Shown piece by piece: positions 38,143-46,352 of a stretch of DNA of 64,000 bases. The position numbers and the translations under genes were made by a program. Within the stretch, counting starts at the first letter, position 1. Each line of letters begins with the position of its first letter. This DNA comes from Collimonas antrihumi (GTDB taxonomy: Bacteria; Pseudomonadota; Gammaproteobacteria; Burkholderiales; Burkholderiaceae_D), in NCBI RefSeq assembly GCF_018304965.1, contig NZ_JAGQED010000004.1, positions 1-64,000 on the forward strand. The letters run 5' to 3'. The notes under the pieces were generated by a model. The model was not told where the DNA came from. It was given only the letters and a program-made list of their open reading frames with translations, and did not search any database.

Positions 38143-39378
38143 ATGCAAACCAATCTAGCCGATTTCATCAAGAATACACGCGCCGGCAAGGAGGCCGATG
38201 CGATTTTGCGCGCCTGCGTGCATTGCGGATTTTGCACGGCCACTTGCCCCACTTATCAATTGCTGGGCGACGAACTGGACGGTCCGCGGGGACGCATCTA
38301 TCTGATCAAGCAGGTGCTGGAAGGTGCGCCGGCAACCGCCAAGACGCAGTCCCATCTCGACCGTTGCCTGACTTGCCGCAATTGTGAATCGACTTGTCCC
38401 TCCGGTGTCGAATACGGCCGCCTGCTCGATATCGGCCGTAAGGTGGTCGAAGATCAGGTGCCGCGGCCGGTCGCGCAGCAATTGACGCGCCAGCTGCTGA
38501 AAGAATTTTTGCCGCGTCCGTGGCTGTTCAAGCCAGCCATGGCGGCGGGACAATTGCTGCGGCCTTTGCTGCCACGTAAATTGAAAAACAAGATTCCGGA
38601 AAAGCAGGAGGCGGGCCATCTCCCGCAACGCCAGCATGCGCGTAAGATGCTATTGCTGGAAGGCTGTGTGCAGCCTGCGATGTCGCCCAATATCAATCGC
38701 GCTGCGGCACGGGTTTTCGATGCACTCGAGGTGCAATTGCTGGTGGCGCCCAAGGCCGGCTGCTGCGGCGCGATTCGTTATCATCTGAACGACCAGGCCG
38801 GCGGCCTGGATGACATGCGGCGCAATATCGATGCATGGTGGCCGTACGTGATCGGTAGCAACGGAGCCGGCGTTGAAGCGATCGTCATGACCGCATCAGG
38901 CTGCGGCGTGACCGTAAAAGAATACGGTCATCTGCTGGCTGCGGACCCGCTCTATGCGGTGAAGGCAAAAGCCATTTCAGCCTTGACCAAGGACTTGAGC
39001 GAAATCCTGCCTGAATTTGAAATTGAACTGCAGCAAAAACTACGCGGGAAATTTCCGCAGCGAGTGGTTTATCATCCGCCTTGCACCTTGCAGCACGGCC
39101 AGCAAATCCGCGGCAAGGTGGAAGGCCTGCTGCGTGGCCTCGGCGTCGATGTGCAGTTGTGCGCCGACAGTCACTTGTGCTGCGGTTCGGCAGGTACTTA
39201 TTCGGTATTGCAACCGGAACTGTCTTATCGCTTGCGCGATAACAAGCTGGAAAAATTGCAGGCAAGCCAGCCGGACATGATCGTCTCTGCCAATATCGGT
39301 TGCCTGACGCATTTGCAATCCGGTACGCAGACACCTGTCAAACATTGGATCGAACTGCTCGACCAGGCCTTGTCTTGA
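38143..39378 (+). CDS. glcF: Glycolate oxidase iron-sulfur subunit GlcF
   Basis: 411 residues. Two 4Fe-4S ferredoxin motifs, CVHCGFCTATCPTY and CLTCRNCESTCPSG, lie in the first 90 residues. Two cysteine-rich CCG domains follow (GCCGAIRYHL and CCGSAGTYSVLQ). It passes electrons from the flavin subunits to the quinone pool at the inner membrane face. It ends the glcDEF operon, 100 bp before glpR. Confidence 0.95.
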   Translation: MQTNLADFIKNTRAGKEADAILRACVHCGFCTATCPTYQLLGDELDGPRGRIYLIKQVLEGAPATAKTQSHLDRCLTCRNCESTCPSGVEYGRLLDIGRKVVEDQVPRPVAQQLTRQLLKEFLPRPWLFKPAMAAGQLLRPLLPRKLKNKIPEKQEAGHLPQRQHARKMLLLEGCVQPAMSPNINRAAARVFDALEVQLLVAPKAGCCGAIRYHLNDQAGGLDDMRRNIDAWWPYVIGSNGAGVEAIVMTASGCGVTVKEYGHLLAADPLYAVKAKAISALTKDLSEILPEFEIELQQKLRGKFPQRVVYHPPCTLQHGQQIRGKVEGLLRGLGVDVQLCADSHLCCGSAGTYSVLQPELSYRLRDNKLEKLQASQPDMIVSANIGCLTHLQSGTQTPVKHWIELLDQALS

Positions 39379-39478
39379 ACAACTTGTGCAACGTGATGGC
39401 CAAATGACGAAATGGGATGTCGGCCCAAAGATGATTCATAATAAAAGTCTTTTATAAAAATCGCACGGGACAGGGTTC

Positions 39479-40267
39479 ATGCCAGAGATTTCAACACTAA
39501 AGCTAAATGCACGCCAGCAGGAGTTGTTGAGTTATGTGCAACGTGATGGTTTCGTCACGGTGGAACATCTGGCCACGCGCTTCCAGATCACGCAGCAGAC
39601 GATCCGGCGCGACATCAATTTGCTGGCGGAGATGAACCTGTTGCAGCGCTATCACGGCGGCGTCGGCCTGCCTTCCAGCGCCGAGAATATCGCCTACGGC
39701 GCACGGCAGGGTTTGTATTCGGAAGAAAAGCGCCGCATCGCCGCCTTGGTGGTGGAACATATTCCAGACCAGGCGACGCTTTTCATCAACCTCGGCACCA
39801 CCAACGAAGAAGTCGCCAAAGCCCTGAGCCGGCGCCGCAATCTGCGCGTGATCACCAATAACCTGAACGTGGCAGCAATCATGAGCGGCTATCCGGGCTG
39901 CGAGGTGATCATCACCGGCGGCGTGGTCCGTGCCCGCGACTTGGGAATTACCGGCGAAGAGACCATCGATTTCATCCGCCGCTTCAAAGTCGATTTCGGC
40001 ATCATCGGCATCTCCAGTATCGAAGCCGACGGTACGCTGCGCGATTTCGATTATCGCGAAGTGCGGGTTTCCGAAGCGATCATCGAGCATTCGCGCACCG
40101 TATTCCTGGTCGCCGATCATTCGAAATTCTGGCGGCCTGCGCTAGTGCGGCTTGGCGATATCTCGAAGGTCAATGCGCTGTTCACTGACCGGCCGGTGCC
40201 GCAAGAAATGGCGGGCATTTTCCAAGAAGCGAAAATCGATGTGTTTGTTGCAGAAAACGGTTCGTAG
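39479..40267 (+). CDS. glpR: Glycerol-3-phosphate regulon repressor GlpR (DeoR family)
   Basis: 262 residues. The N-terminal DeoR HTH is FVTVEHLATRFQITQQTIRRDINLLAEM (about 21-48), and the C-terminal sugar-phosphate-isomerase-like sensor includes LFINLGTTNEEVAKAL and VADHSKFWRPALVRLGDIS. The neighbours glpD, glpK and glpF, plus GlpR-type operators at 40461-40530, support the assignment. The TAG stop codon is provided by the left end of a palindromic repeat (40264). Confidence 0.92.
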   Translation: MPEISTLKLNARQQELLSYVQRDGFVTVEHLATRFQITQQTIRRDINLLAEMNLLQRYHGGVGLPSSAENIAYGARQGLYSEEKRRIAALVVEHIPDQATLFINLGTTNEEVAKALSRRRNLRVITNNLNVAAIMSGYPGCEVIITGGVVRARDLGITGEETIDFIRRFKVDFGIIGISSIEADGTLRDFDYREVRVSEAIIEHSRTVFLVADHSKFWRPALVRLGDISKVNALFTDRPVPQEMAGIFQEAKIDVFVAENGS

Positions 40268-40381
40268 GGTGGGCACGTATGCCCACGCGTGAACTCCCAC
40301 TACGTAAATCTCCCCCATTCTTGTCGCTTAAGCCGGCACTCCATCTATCACGGTAACGCGTGGGCATAGTGCCCACGCTAC
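40264..40381. repeat. GTAGGGTGGGCA palindromic repeat, copy 5 (long, slightly degenerate)
   Basis: Left end GTAGGGTGGGCA is intact and supplies the glpR TAG stop (40265-40267). The right half reads TGGGCATAGTGCCCACGCTAC, with CGCTAC in place of CCCTAC. The interior differs from the other long copies. Confidence 0.9.
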
Positions 40382-40432
40382 TGGACTGCGTCGGTCATTT
40401 CCCGATTATCTGGCTGAGATGGCCAGCATAGA

Positions 40433-40450
40433 AATTGTCTATAGACAATT
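40433..40450. promoter_or_regulatory. Perfect 18-bp palindrome in the glpD upstream region
   Basis: AATTGTCTATAGACAATT is fully two-fold symmetric and lies about 50 bp upstream of the GlpR-type sites. The TTGTCTATAGACAA core resembles operators bound by GntR-family regulators, but no such gene is nearby. It may be the site of a second regulator of glpD. Confidence 0.5.
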
Positions 40451-40460
40451 AAGCTTATAG

Positions 40461-40530
40461 CTATCGAAAAATTTCTTTTAATAAATATAAACGATTATCA
40501 ATGTTCGAATTCGAACAATATACTTTCGAA
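40461..40530. promoter_or_regulatory. GlpR-type operator cluster upstream of glpD
   Basis: The perfect palindrome GTTCGAATTCGAAC (40503-40516), set within AATGTTCGAATTCGAACAAT (40500-40519), fits the known enterobacterial GlpR half-site WATKYTCGWW. Additional half-sites are TATCGAAAAATT (near 40462) and TTTCGAA (40524-40530). A TATGAT -10-like box follows at 40542-40547, so bound repressor would block the glpD promoter. The whole stretch 40433-40560 is distinctly AT-rich. Confidence 0.72.
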
Positions 40531-40635
40531 TATAAATATTTTATGATGTGTAGTGACATTGCAGGCATACTATTTTGCCAAATGGCAACAATGGAATTGG
40601 TCCGATAAGCATGTTACCGACACAAGGAGATAGCT

Positions 40636-42165
40636 GTGGCATCAAGTGAAATTGTTGATTTGCTGGTAGTGGGCGGCGGCGTTAACGGCGCGGGGATTGC
40701 GCGCGACGCTGCGGGACGCGGGCTGAGCGTGTTGCTTTGCGAGCAGGACGATCTGGCGTCGCACACCTCGTCGGCCAGCACCAAATTGATTCACGGCGGC
40801 CTGCGCTATCTGGAGCACTACGAATTCAGCCTGGTTCGCAAGGCGCTGCAAGAACGTGAGCGCTTACTGCGCCTGGCGCCGCATATCATCGCGCCGTTGC
40901 GTTTCGTGATGCCGCATGTGTCGCACTTGCGGCCGGCCTGGATGATACGCGCCGGGATGTTTTTATACGATAACCTCGCCAAGCGTGAATTGCTGGCTGG
41001 CTCCCGCATTATCGATTTTCGCAAGCACGTCGCCGGCGCGCCGCTGAAAAAAAACTTGACCAAAGGTTTTGTCTATTCCGACGCAGCGGTGCAAGATGCG
41101 CGTCTGGTGGTTCTCAACGCGATGGACGCCAAGGAACGTGGCGCCACCATCCTGACGAAAACCCGCCTGGTCGAAGCCAAGCGGGGCCAGCAATACTGGG
41201 ACGCCACCTTGCAGTCGACCTTGACCGGCGAGACCACGGAAATCAAGGCGCGTTGTGTCGTCAACGCCGCCGGCCCTTGGGTCGCCAGTTTGCTCAGTGG
41301 CGCCTTGCATACTTCAGCGCAGCACCATATCCGCCTGGTCAAAGGCAGCCATATCGTCACCAAGCGTTTGTTCGATCACGATCACGCGTACATCTTCCAG
41401 AATCCCGACAAGCGCATCGTCTTTGCGATTCCTTACGAAACCGATTTCACCCTGATCGGCACCACCGATGTCGAATACAGCGGCGATCCGGCCAAGGTTG
41501 CAATTTCCGATGAAGAAACCGCTTACCTGTGCGAATCGGTCAGCCGATATTTCGAGGTGGCGGTGACGCCTTCGCAGGTGGTCTGGTCCTATGCCGGCGT
41601 GCGGCCATTGCTGGAAGAAGAAATCGCCAACCCGTCCGCAGTCACGCGCGACTACCGCCTGGAGTTGAAAGCCGAAGAAGGACAGGCGCCGGTGCTGTCG
41701 GTGTTCGGTGGAAAAATAACCACGTACCGGCGCCTGGCGGAAGAAGCCATGGAGCATTTACAACCCGTGTTCGGTTATATGAAAGCGCATTGGACTGCCG
41801 ACGAAGCGCTGCCTGGCGGCGATATCGCCAATGCCGATTTTGCAGAGTTCCGGCGTATTTTCCAGCAACGCCACGCATGGCTGCCGACCTCCCTGGCGGC
41901 GCGTTACGCGCGCACCTACGGCACCCGTGCCGCGCGCTTGCTGGCCGGGATTCACGACGTCGCTGGATTGGGTGAATTGTTCGGTGCGGATTTATACGAA
42001 GCGGAAGTGCGCTATCTGATGCACAACGAATGGGCGCTGACCGCGGACGATATCCTGTGGCGCCGTTCCAAGCTGGGATTGCGGTTTGACGCAGTTGCCG
42101 TCGATCGTTTGAATAGCTGGCTGGAGCAGCAGCAAGTGCCAGCGCCGGCCGCCATGCGCGCATGA
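40636..42165 (+). CDS. glpD: Glycerol-3-phosphate dehydrogenase, aerobic (GlpD)
   Basis: 509 residues. Membrane-associated flavoprotein oxidising glycerol 3-phosphate to dihydroxyacetone phosphate, with electrons to quinone. The FAD dinucleotide fold is DLLVVGGGVNGAGIARDAAGRG at residues 8-29. SASTKLIHGGLRYLEHYEF and YAGVRPLLEEE are family motifs. The start is GTG preceded by AAGGAGA. The sites at 40461-40530 indicate control by GlpR. Confidence 0.96.
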   Translation: MASSEIVDLLVVGGGVNGAGIARDAAGRGLSVLLCEQDDLASHTSSASTKLIHGGLRYLEHYEFSLVRKALQERERLLRLAPHIIAPLRFVMPHVSHLRPAWMIRAGMFLYDNLAKRELLAGSRIIDFRKHVAGAPLKKNLTKGFVYSDAAVQDARLVVLNAMDAKERGATILTKTRLVEAKRGQQYWDATLQSTLTGETTEIKARCVVNAAGPWVASLLSGALHTSAQHHIRLVKGSHIVTKRLFDHDHAYIFQNPDKRIVFAIPYETDFTLIGTTDVEYSGDPAKVAISDEETAYLCESVSRYFEVAVTPSQVVWSYAGVRPLLEEEIANPSAVTRDYRLELKAEEGQAPVLSVFGGKITTYRRLAEEAMEHLQPVFGYMKAHWTADEALPGGDIANADFAEFRRIFQQRHAWLPTSLAARYARTYGTRAARLLAGIHDVAGLGELFGADLYEAEVRYLMHNEWALTADDILWRRSKLGLRFDAVAVDRLNSWLEQQQVPAPAAMRA

Positions 42166-42200
42166 AGTTTTGCCCGATCAGGTTTTAGTGCAGCTGCTCG

Positions 42201-42252
42201 GTAGTTACATTCAGTAGTTACATTCAGTAGCTACATCAAGTAGTTACGTCGG
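42201..42252 (+). repeat. 13-bp tandem repeat, four copies, upstream of glpK
   Basis: Units are GTAGTTACATTCA (twice, identical), GTAGCTACATCAA and GTAGTTACGTCGG. They lie 36 bp after glpD and about 90 bp before glpK. This may be a slippage array or a set of protein-binding sites; the sequence is unlike the GlpR sites before glpD. Confidence 0.8.
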
Positions 42253-42341
42253 AAGATAGAAAAGACGGATCCGGAATCGTCTCCGGGTCAAAGTCACCCC
42301 CGGTCCGCGCAAGCGGATTCACCAACCTTGGAGTAGACAAG

Positions 42342-43838
42342 TTGAAAGACAAATACATTTTAGCCCTGGATCAAGGGACTACCAGCTCGCGCGCCATCCT
42401 GTTCGACCGTCAAGGCAACATCGTTTCTTCAGCACAGAAAGAATTCCGCCAGATCTATCCGCAACCGGGCTGGGTTGAACATGACCCGCAGGAAATCTGG
42501 TCGACCCAGGTTGGCGTCGCGGCCGAGGCCTCGACCAACATCGGTTTGAACGGCACTTCGATTGCCGCCATCGGCATTACCAACCAGCGTGAAACTACCG
42601 TAGTCTGGGACCGCGAAACCGGCAAGGCTGTGTATAACGCCATCGTCTGGCAAGACCGTCGCACCGCCGCATTTTGCGATCAGCTGAAAGCCGACGGACT
42701 GGGAGAAACCATCCGCGCCAAGACTGGTTTGCTGGTGGATTCCTATTTCTCCGCCACCAAGATCCGCTGGATACTGAAGAACGTCGAAGGCGCGCAACAG
42801 CTGGCCGATGAAGGGCGTCTGGCGTTCGGCACCATCGATACCTGGCTGGTATGGAACATGACACGCGGCAAACTGCATCTGACCGATGTGTCGAATGCTT
42901 CGCGCACCATGCTGTTCAATATCCACACCATGCAATGGGATGACGAACTGCTCGAGATCATGGGCGTGCCGCGCAGCATGCTGCCGGAAGTACGTTCCTC
43001 CAGCGAAGTTTACGGTCATACCGAAGTTTCCGGTTTCGGCTCTGAAATTCCTCTGGCCGGGATTGCAGGCGACCAGCAGGCAGCCTTGTTCGGCCAGATG
43101 TGCACCCAGCCCGGCATGGTCAAGAATACCTATGGCACCGGCTGCTTCATGGTGATGAATACCGGCACCAAGCCGATCATCTCGAAAAACAATCTGCTGA
43201 CCACGGTCGCCTGGAAAATCGGCAACGAGGTTAACTACGCGCTGGAAGGCAGCATCTTCATCGGCGGCGCAGTGGTGCAATGGTTGCGTGATGGTCTTGG
43301 CATCATCAAGACTTCCACCGAAATCGAAGCCCTGGCGCGCAGCGTCAAAAGCAGCGACGGCGTGTATCTGGTGCCGGCCTTTGCCGGCCTCGGCGCACCG
43401 CATTGGAATCCGCATGCACGCGGCACCATCTTCGGCATCACCCGTGGCACCACGTCTGCGCACTACGCGCGGGCCGCGCTCGACAGCATCGCCTATCAGA
43501 CCATGGATGTGTTGAAAGCGATGGAAGCCGATGCCGGCATCGTGATTCCGGAACTGCGGGTCGACGGTGGCGCCACTGCCAACAATTTGCTGATGCAATT
43601 CCAGTCCGACATTCTGGGCGTGGATGTAGTGCGGCCGAAAGTGACGGAAACCACCGCACTGGGCGCGGCCTATCTGGCTGGCCTGGCGGTCGGCTACTGG
43701 AGCAGCACCGACGATGTGCAAGGCCAGTGGCAACTCGACCAGCGCTTCAAGCCGGCGCTGCCCGCAGAAGAAGTGAAGGCCAGCATCAAAGGCTGGCAGC
43801 GGGCGATTGCAGCGGCGACGGTCTGGGCAGATTCCTGA
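42342..43838 (+). CDS. glpK: Glycerol kinase
   Basis: 498 residues. Phosphorylates glycerol to glycerol 3-phosphate, supplying GlpD. The FGGY-kinase signatures are [14 protein letters not shown] at residue 9, [12 protein letters not shown] near residue 264, and the C-terminal [16 protein letters not shown]. The start is TTG, with GGAG eight bases before it; there is no ATG at the family N-terminus. It lies between glpD and glpF. Confidence 0.97.
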   Translation: MKDKYILALDQGTTSSRAILFDRQGNIVSSAQKEFRQIYPQPGWVEHDPQEIWSTQVGVAAEASTNIGLNGTSIAAIGITNQRETTVVWDRETGKAVYNAIVWQDRRTAAFCDQLKADGLGETIRAKTGLLVDSYFSATKIRWILKNVEGAQQLADEGRLAFGTIDTWLVWNMTRGKLHLTDVSNASRTMLFNIHTMQWDDELLEIMGVPRSMLPEVRSSSEVYGHTEVSGFGSEIPLAGIAGDQQAALFGQMCTQPGMVKNTYGTGCFMVMNTGTKPIISKNNLLTTVAWKIGNEVNYALEGSIFIGGAVVQWLRDGLGIIKTSTEIEALARSVKSSDGVYLVPAFAGLGAPHWNPHARGTIFGITRGTTSAHYARAALDSIAYQTMDVLKAMEADAGIVIPELRVDGGATANNLLMQFQSDILGVDVVRPKVTETTALGAAYLAGLAVGYWSSTDDVQGQWQLDQRFKPALPAEEVKASIKGWQRAIAAATVWADS

Positions 43839-43877
43839 ACGCCAGCCGGTAGCTGACACTGTAGATAAAAAAGAATA

Positions 43878-43901
43878 GAGCGCAGATCAGAATCTGCGCT
43901 C
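43878..43901 (+). other. Perfect hairpin between glpK and glpF
   Basis: GAGCGCAGAT and ATCTGCGCTC form a perfect 10-bp stem with a CAGA loop. No T tract follows, so it is more likely an mRNA-stability or processing element than a terminator. The glpF start is 31 bases downstream. Confidence 0.65.
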
Positions 43902-43932
43902 CTCTCACTTCCTATTTCCGAAAGAGTTTGTC

Positions 43933-44646
43933 ATGACGCCCTTTTTAGCTGAATTCGTGGGCACCGCCCTGATTGTCTTGCTTGGCAACGGTGTGGTTGC
44001 CAACGTTCTCTTGAGTAAAACCCACGGCAACGGCAGCGGCCTGATTGTGATTACCGTCGGCTGGGCGATGGCGGTATTTGTCGGGGTTTTCGTTGCGGCT
44101 TCATCCAGCGGCGCGCATCTTAACCCGGCGGTAACGCTGGCGCTGGCAGTAGCCGGCAAGTTTGCCTGGGGCAGCGTGCCGGCCTACATCCTGTCGCAGA
44201 TGTTGGGCGGGATGACGGGTGCTTTCCTGGTGTGGCTGGTGTATCGCAGCCACTTTGCTGAGACATCGGACAGTAATCTTAAGCTGGCGGCATTTTGCAC
44301 AGCTCCTGCGATTCGCAATACCTTCGGCAATGTGGTTTCCGAAGTGGTCGGTACGTTCGTGCTGGTCTATTGCGTATTGAATATCGCTTCGCCGACGATG
44401 GGACTGGGCGCACTGGATGCCTTGCCGGTAGCCTTGCTGGTGATGAGTATCGGCGTCTCTTTAGGCGGCACCACCGGCTATGCGATCAATCCGGCCCGTG
44501 ACCTGGGGCCGCGCTTGATGCACGCATTGCTGCCGATCCCGGGTAAGCGCGATAGCGATTGGGGTTATGCATTGGTACCGGTGGTAGGTTCGATAACAGG
44601 CGGCGTGTTGGCAGCGCTGGTGTACGGCCTGCAAATGGCGCACTGA
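43933..44646 (+). CDS. glpF: Glycerol facilitator / aquaporin family channel
   Basis: 237 residues of the MIP family. The two pore loops carry NPAVTLAL (near residue 63) and NPARDLGPRLMHAL (near residue 190); the aspartate after the second NPA-R is typical of glyceroporins. Six hydrophobic helices are evident. It follows glpK and probably brings glycerol into the cell for it. Confidence 0.94.
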   Translation: MTPFLAEFVGTALIVLLGNGVVANVLLSKTHGNGSGLIVITVGWAMAVFVGVFVAASSSGAHLNPAVTLALAVAGKFAWGSVPAYILSQMLGGMTGAFLVWLVYRSHFAETSDSNLKLAAFCTAPAIRNTFGNVVSEVVGTFVLVYCVLNIASPTMGLGALDALPVALLVMSIGVSLGGTTGYAINPARDLGPRLMHALLPIPGKRDSDWGYALVPVVGSITGGVLAALVYGLQMAH

Positions 44647-44654
44647 TGAGGTCG

Positions 44655-44690
44655 TCGATGCCGCCTGCCGGCGGCATCGACATGTTTATT
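44655..44690 (+). terminator. Probable terminator after glpF
   Basis: TCGATGCCGCC and GGCGGCATCGA form a perfect 11-bp stem with a TGCC loop, followed by a partly T-rich CATGTTTATTT. The convergent glutathione peroxidase gene ends directly beyond it. Confidence 0.7.
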
Positions 44691-45180
44691 TCGCCAGCAA
44701 TTTCTCAATATCCGCGACCAGGCCTTCGGGCTTGGTCTGTGGTGCAAAGCGGTCCACCACGGCACCGTCCTTACCCACCAGGAATTTGGTGAAATTCCAT
44801 TTGATGCCTTCGCTGCCAAGCAAGCCCGGCGCCGCGTTTTTGAGGTACTGGTAAAGCGGCGCTGCGTGATCGCCGTTGACGTCGATCTTCTCGAACAAGG
44901 GAAACGTGACGCCGTAGTTTTTCTCGCAGAAAGCGCCGATTTCGTCAGCGGTTCCCGGTTCCTGGGCACCGAACTGATTGCACGGGAAGCCCAGTACTTC
45001 GAAACCCTGGTCATGGTACTTTTGATAAATCTCTTCCAGCCCCTTGTACTGCGGTGTGAAGCCGCAATTGCTGGCAGTATTGACGATCAGCAACACCTTG
45101 CCACGGAAGGCTGCCAGTGAGCTGGACGCGCCGTCTAGTTGATTGACGGTGAAATCATAAATACTGGTGTCGGTAGTCAT
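44686..45180 (-). CDS. Glutathione peroxidase family protein
   Basis: 164 residues. The active Cys lies in VNTASNCGFTPQYKGLEEIY (NVASxCG-type motif), the Gln in the LGFPCNQFGAQEPG motif, and the Trp in the WNFTKFLVGKDG motif. It is the small monomeric bacterial type (BtuE/Gpx-like, often thioredoxin-linked), reducing peroxides. Its ATG overlaps the pilU stop (ATGA), so it is translationally coupled to a twitching motility ATPase. Confidence 0.94.
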   Translation of the reverse strand: MTTDTSIYDFTVNQLDGASSSLAAFRGKVLLIVNTASNCGFTPQYKGLEEIYQKYHDQGFEVLGFPCNQFGAQEPGTADEIGAFCEKNYGVTFPLFEKIDVNGDHAAPLYQYLKNAAPGLLGSEGIKWNFTKFLVGKDGAVVDRFAPQTKPEGLVADIEKLLAK

Positions 45181-46313
45181 ACAATCCCCAGATGTTCAGT
45201 GCCGGCAGCCAGGTCGCGGTCTTTTGAGTCCTTGCTGCGCAGCTTGATGGAAAGTCGCAAATCGTTAACCGAATCGGCGTTACGCAACGCGTCTTCGTAA
45301 CTGATTTTATCCTCTTCATACAAATCGAACAGTGCCTGGTCGAAAGTCTGCATGCCGAGCTCGCGCGACTTCTTCATGATTTCCTTGATCTCATGGACAT
45401 CGCCCTTGAAAATCAGGTCGGAAATCAGAGGTGAATTCAGCAGGATTTCTACCGCCACGCAGCGCCCCTTGACGGTTTTCAGCGGGATCAGCCGTTGCGA
45501 GATGATGCCCTTCAGATTCAGCGACAGATCCATCAGCAATTGCGGCCGTCTTTCTTCCGGGAAGAAGTTGATGATGCGGTCCAGCGCCTGGTTGGCGCTG
45601 TTGGCATGCAAGGTGGCCAGGCACAGGTGGCCGGTTTCGGCAAAGGCGATAGCGTAATCCATTGTCTCGCGATCACGGATTTCGCCGATCAGGATCACGT
45701 CAGGAGCCTGGCGCAGGGTGTTTTTCAACGCCACGCCCCAGCTATCGGTATCTACCCCGATTTCACGCTGGGTGACGATGCAATTCTTGTGCGGGTGGAC
45801 ATATTCAACCGGGTCTTCGATGGTGATGATATGGCCGTAGCTGTTTTCATTACGATAGCCGACCATCGCGGCCAGCGTGGTCGATTTGCCTGAACCGGTA
45901 GCGCCAACCATGATCACCAGGCCGCGTTTGGTCATGGCGATTTCCTTTAGCGTAGGCGGCAAGCCAAGGTCTTCGAATTTAGGGATATCGGTGGTGATGG
46001 TGCGCAGTACCATGCCGACCCGGCCTTGCTGGATAAAGGCCGACGCGCGAAAGCGCCCCAGTCCGGCGGGACTGATGGCGAAATTGCATTCCTTGGTTTC
46101 CTCGAAATCAGCCGCCTGCTTGTCGCTCATGATGGCGCGCGCCAGTTCCAAAGTATGGATGGATGTCAGCGCCTGGTTCGACACCGGCGTGATTTTTCCG
46201 TCGATCTTGAACGCAGGCGGGAAGTCTGCGGTAATGAACAGATCGGAACCACGCTTGCTGACCATCAGGCGTAGCAAGTCGTGCATGAATTTGGTAGCTT
46301 GATCTCTTTCCAT
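45177..46313 (-). CDS. pilU: PilU, type IV pilus retraction ATPase (PilT paralogue)
   Basis: 378 residues of the GspE/PilT secretion ATPase family. Walker A is GATGSGKST (137-145), the Asp box lies near ITIEDPVEYVHPH, and the Walker B region contains DVILIGEIRDRETM. The His box region GHLCLATLHANSA is also present. PilU acts with PilT in pilus retraction. It follows pilT by 39 bp on the minus strand and overlaps the peroxidase gene by four bases. Confidence 0.95.
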   Translation of the reverse strand: MERDQATKFMHDLLRLMVSKRGSDLFITADFPPAFKIDGKITPVSNQALTSIHTLELARAIMSDKQAADFEETKECNFAISPAGLGRFRASAFIQQGRVGMVLRTITTDIPKFEDLGLPPTLKEIAMTKRGLVIMVGATGSGKSTTLAAMVGYRNENSYGHIITIEDPVEYVHPHKNCIVTQREIGVDTDSWGVALKNTLRQAPDVILIGEIRDRETMDYAIAFAETGHLCLATLHANSANQALDRIINFFPEERRPQLLMDLSLNLKGIISQRLIPLKTVKGRCVAVEILLNSPLISDLIFKGDVHEIKEIMKKSRELGMQTFDQALFDLYEEDKISYEDALRNADSVNDLRLSIKLRSKDSKDRDLAAGTEHLGIV

Positions 46314-46352
46314 GATTCTTATCCTAATGTATTTGCAGATTAAGCCTGGCGA

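Noticed and set aside
42429-43859. 476-residue minus-strand frame opposite glpK
   Set aside because: Shadow of glycerol kinase, no motif.
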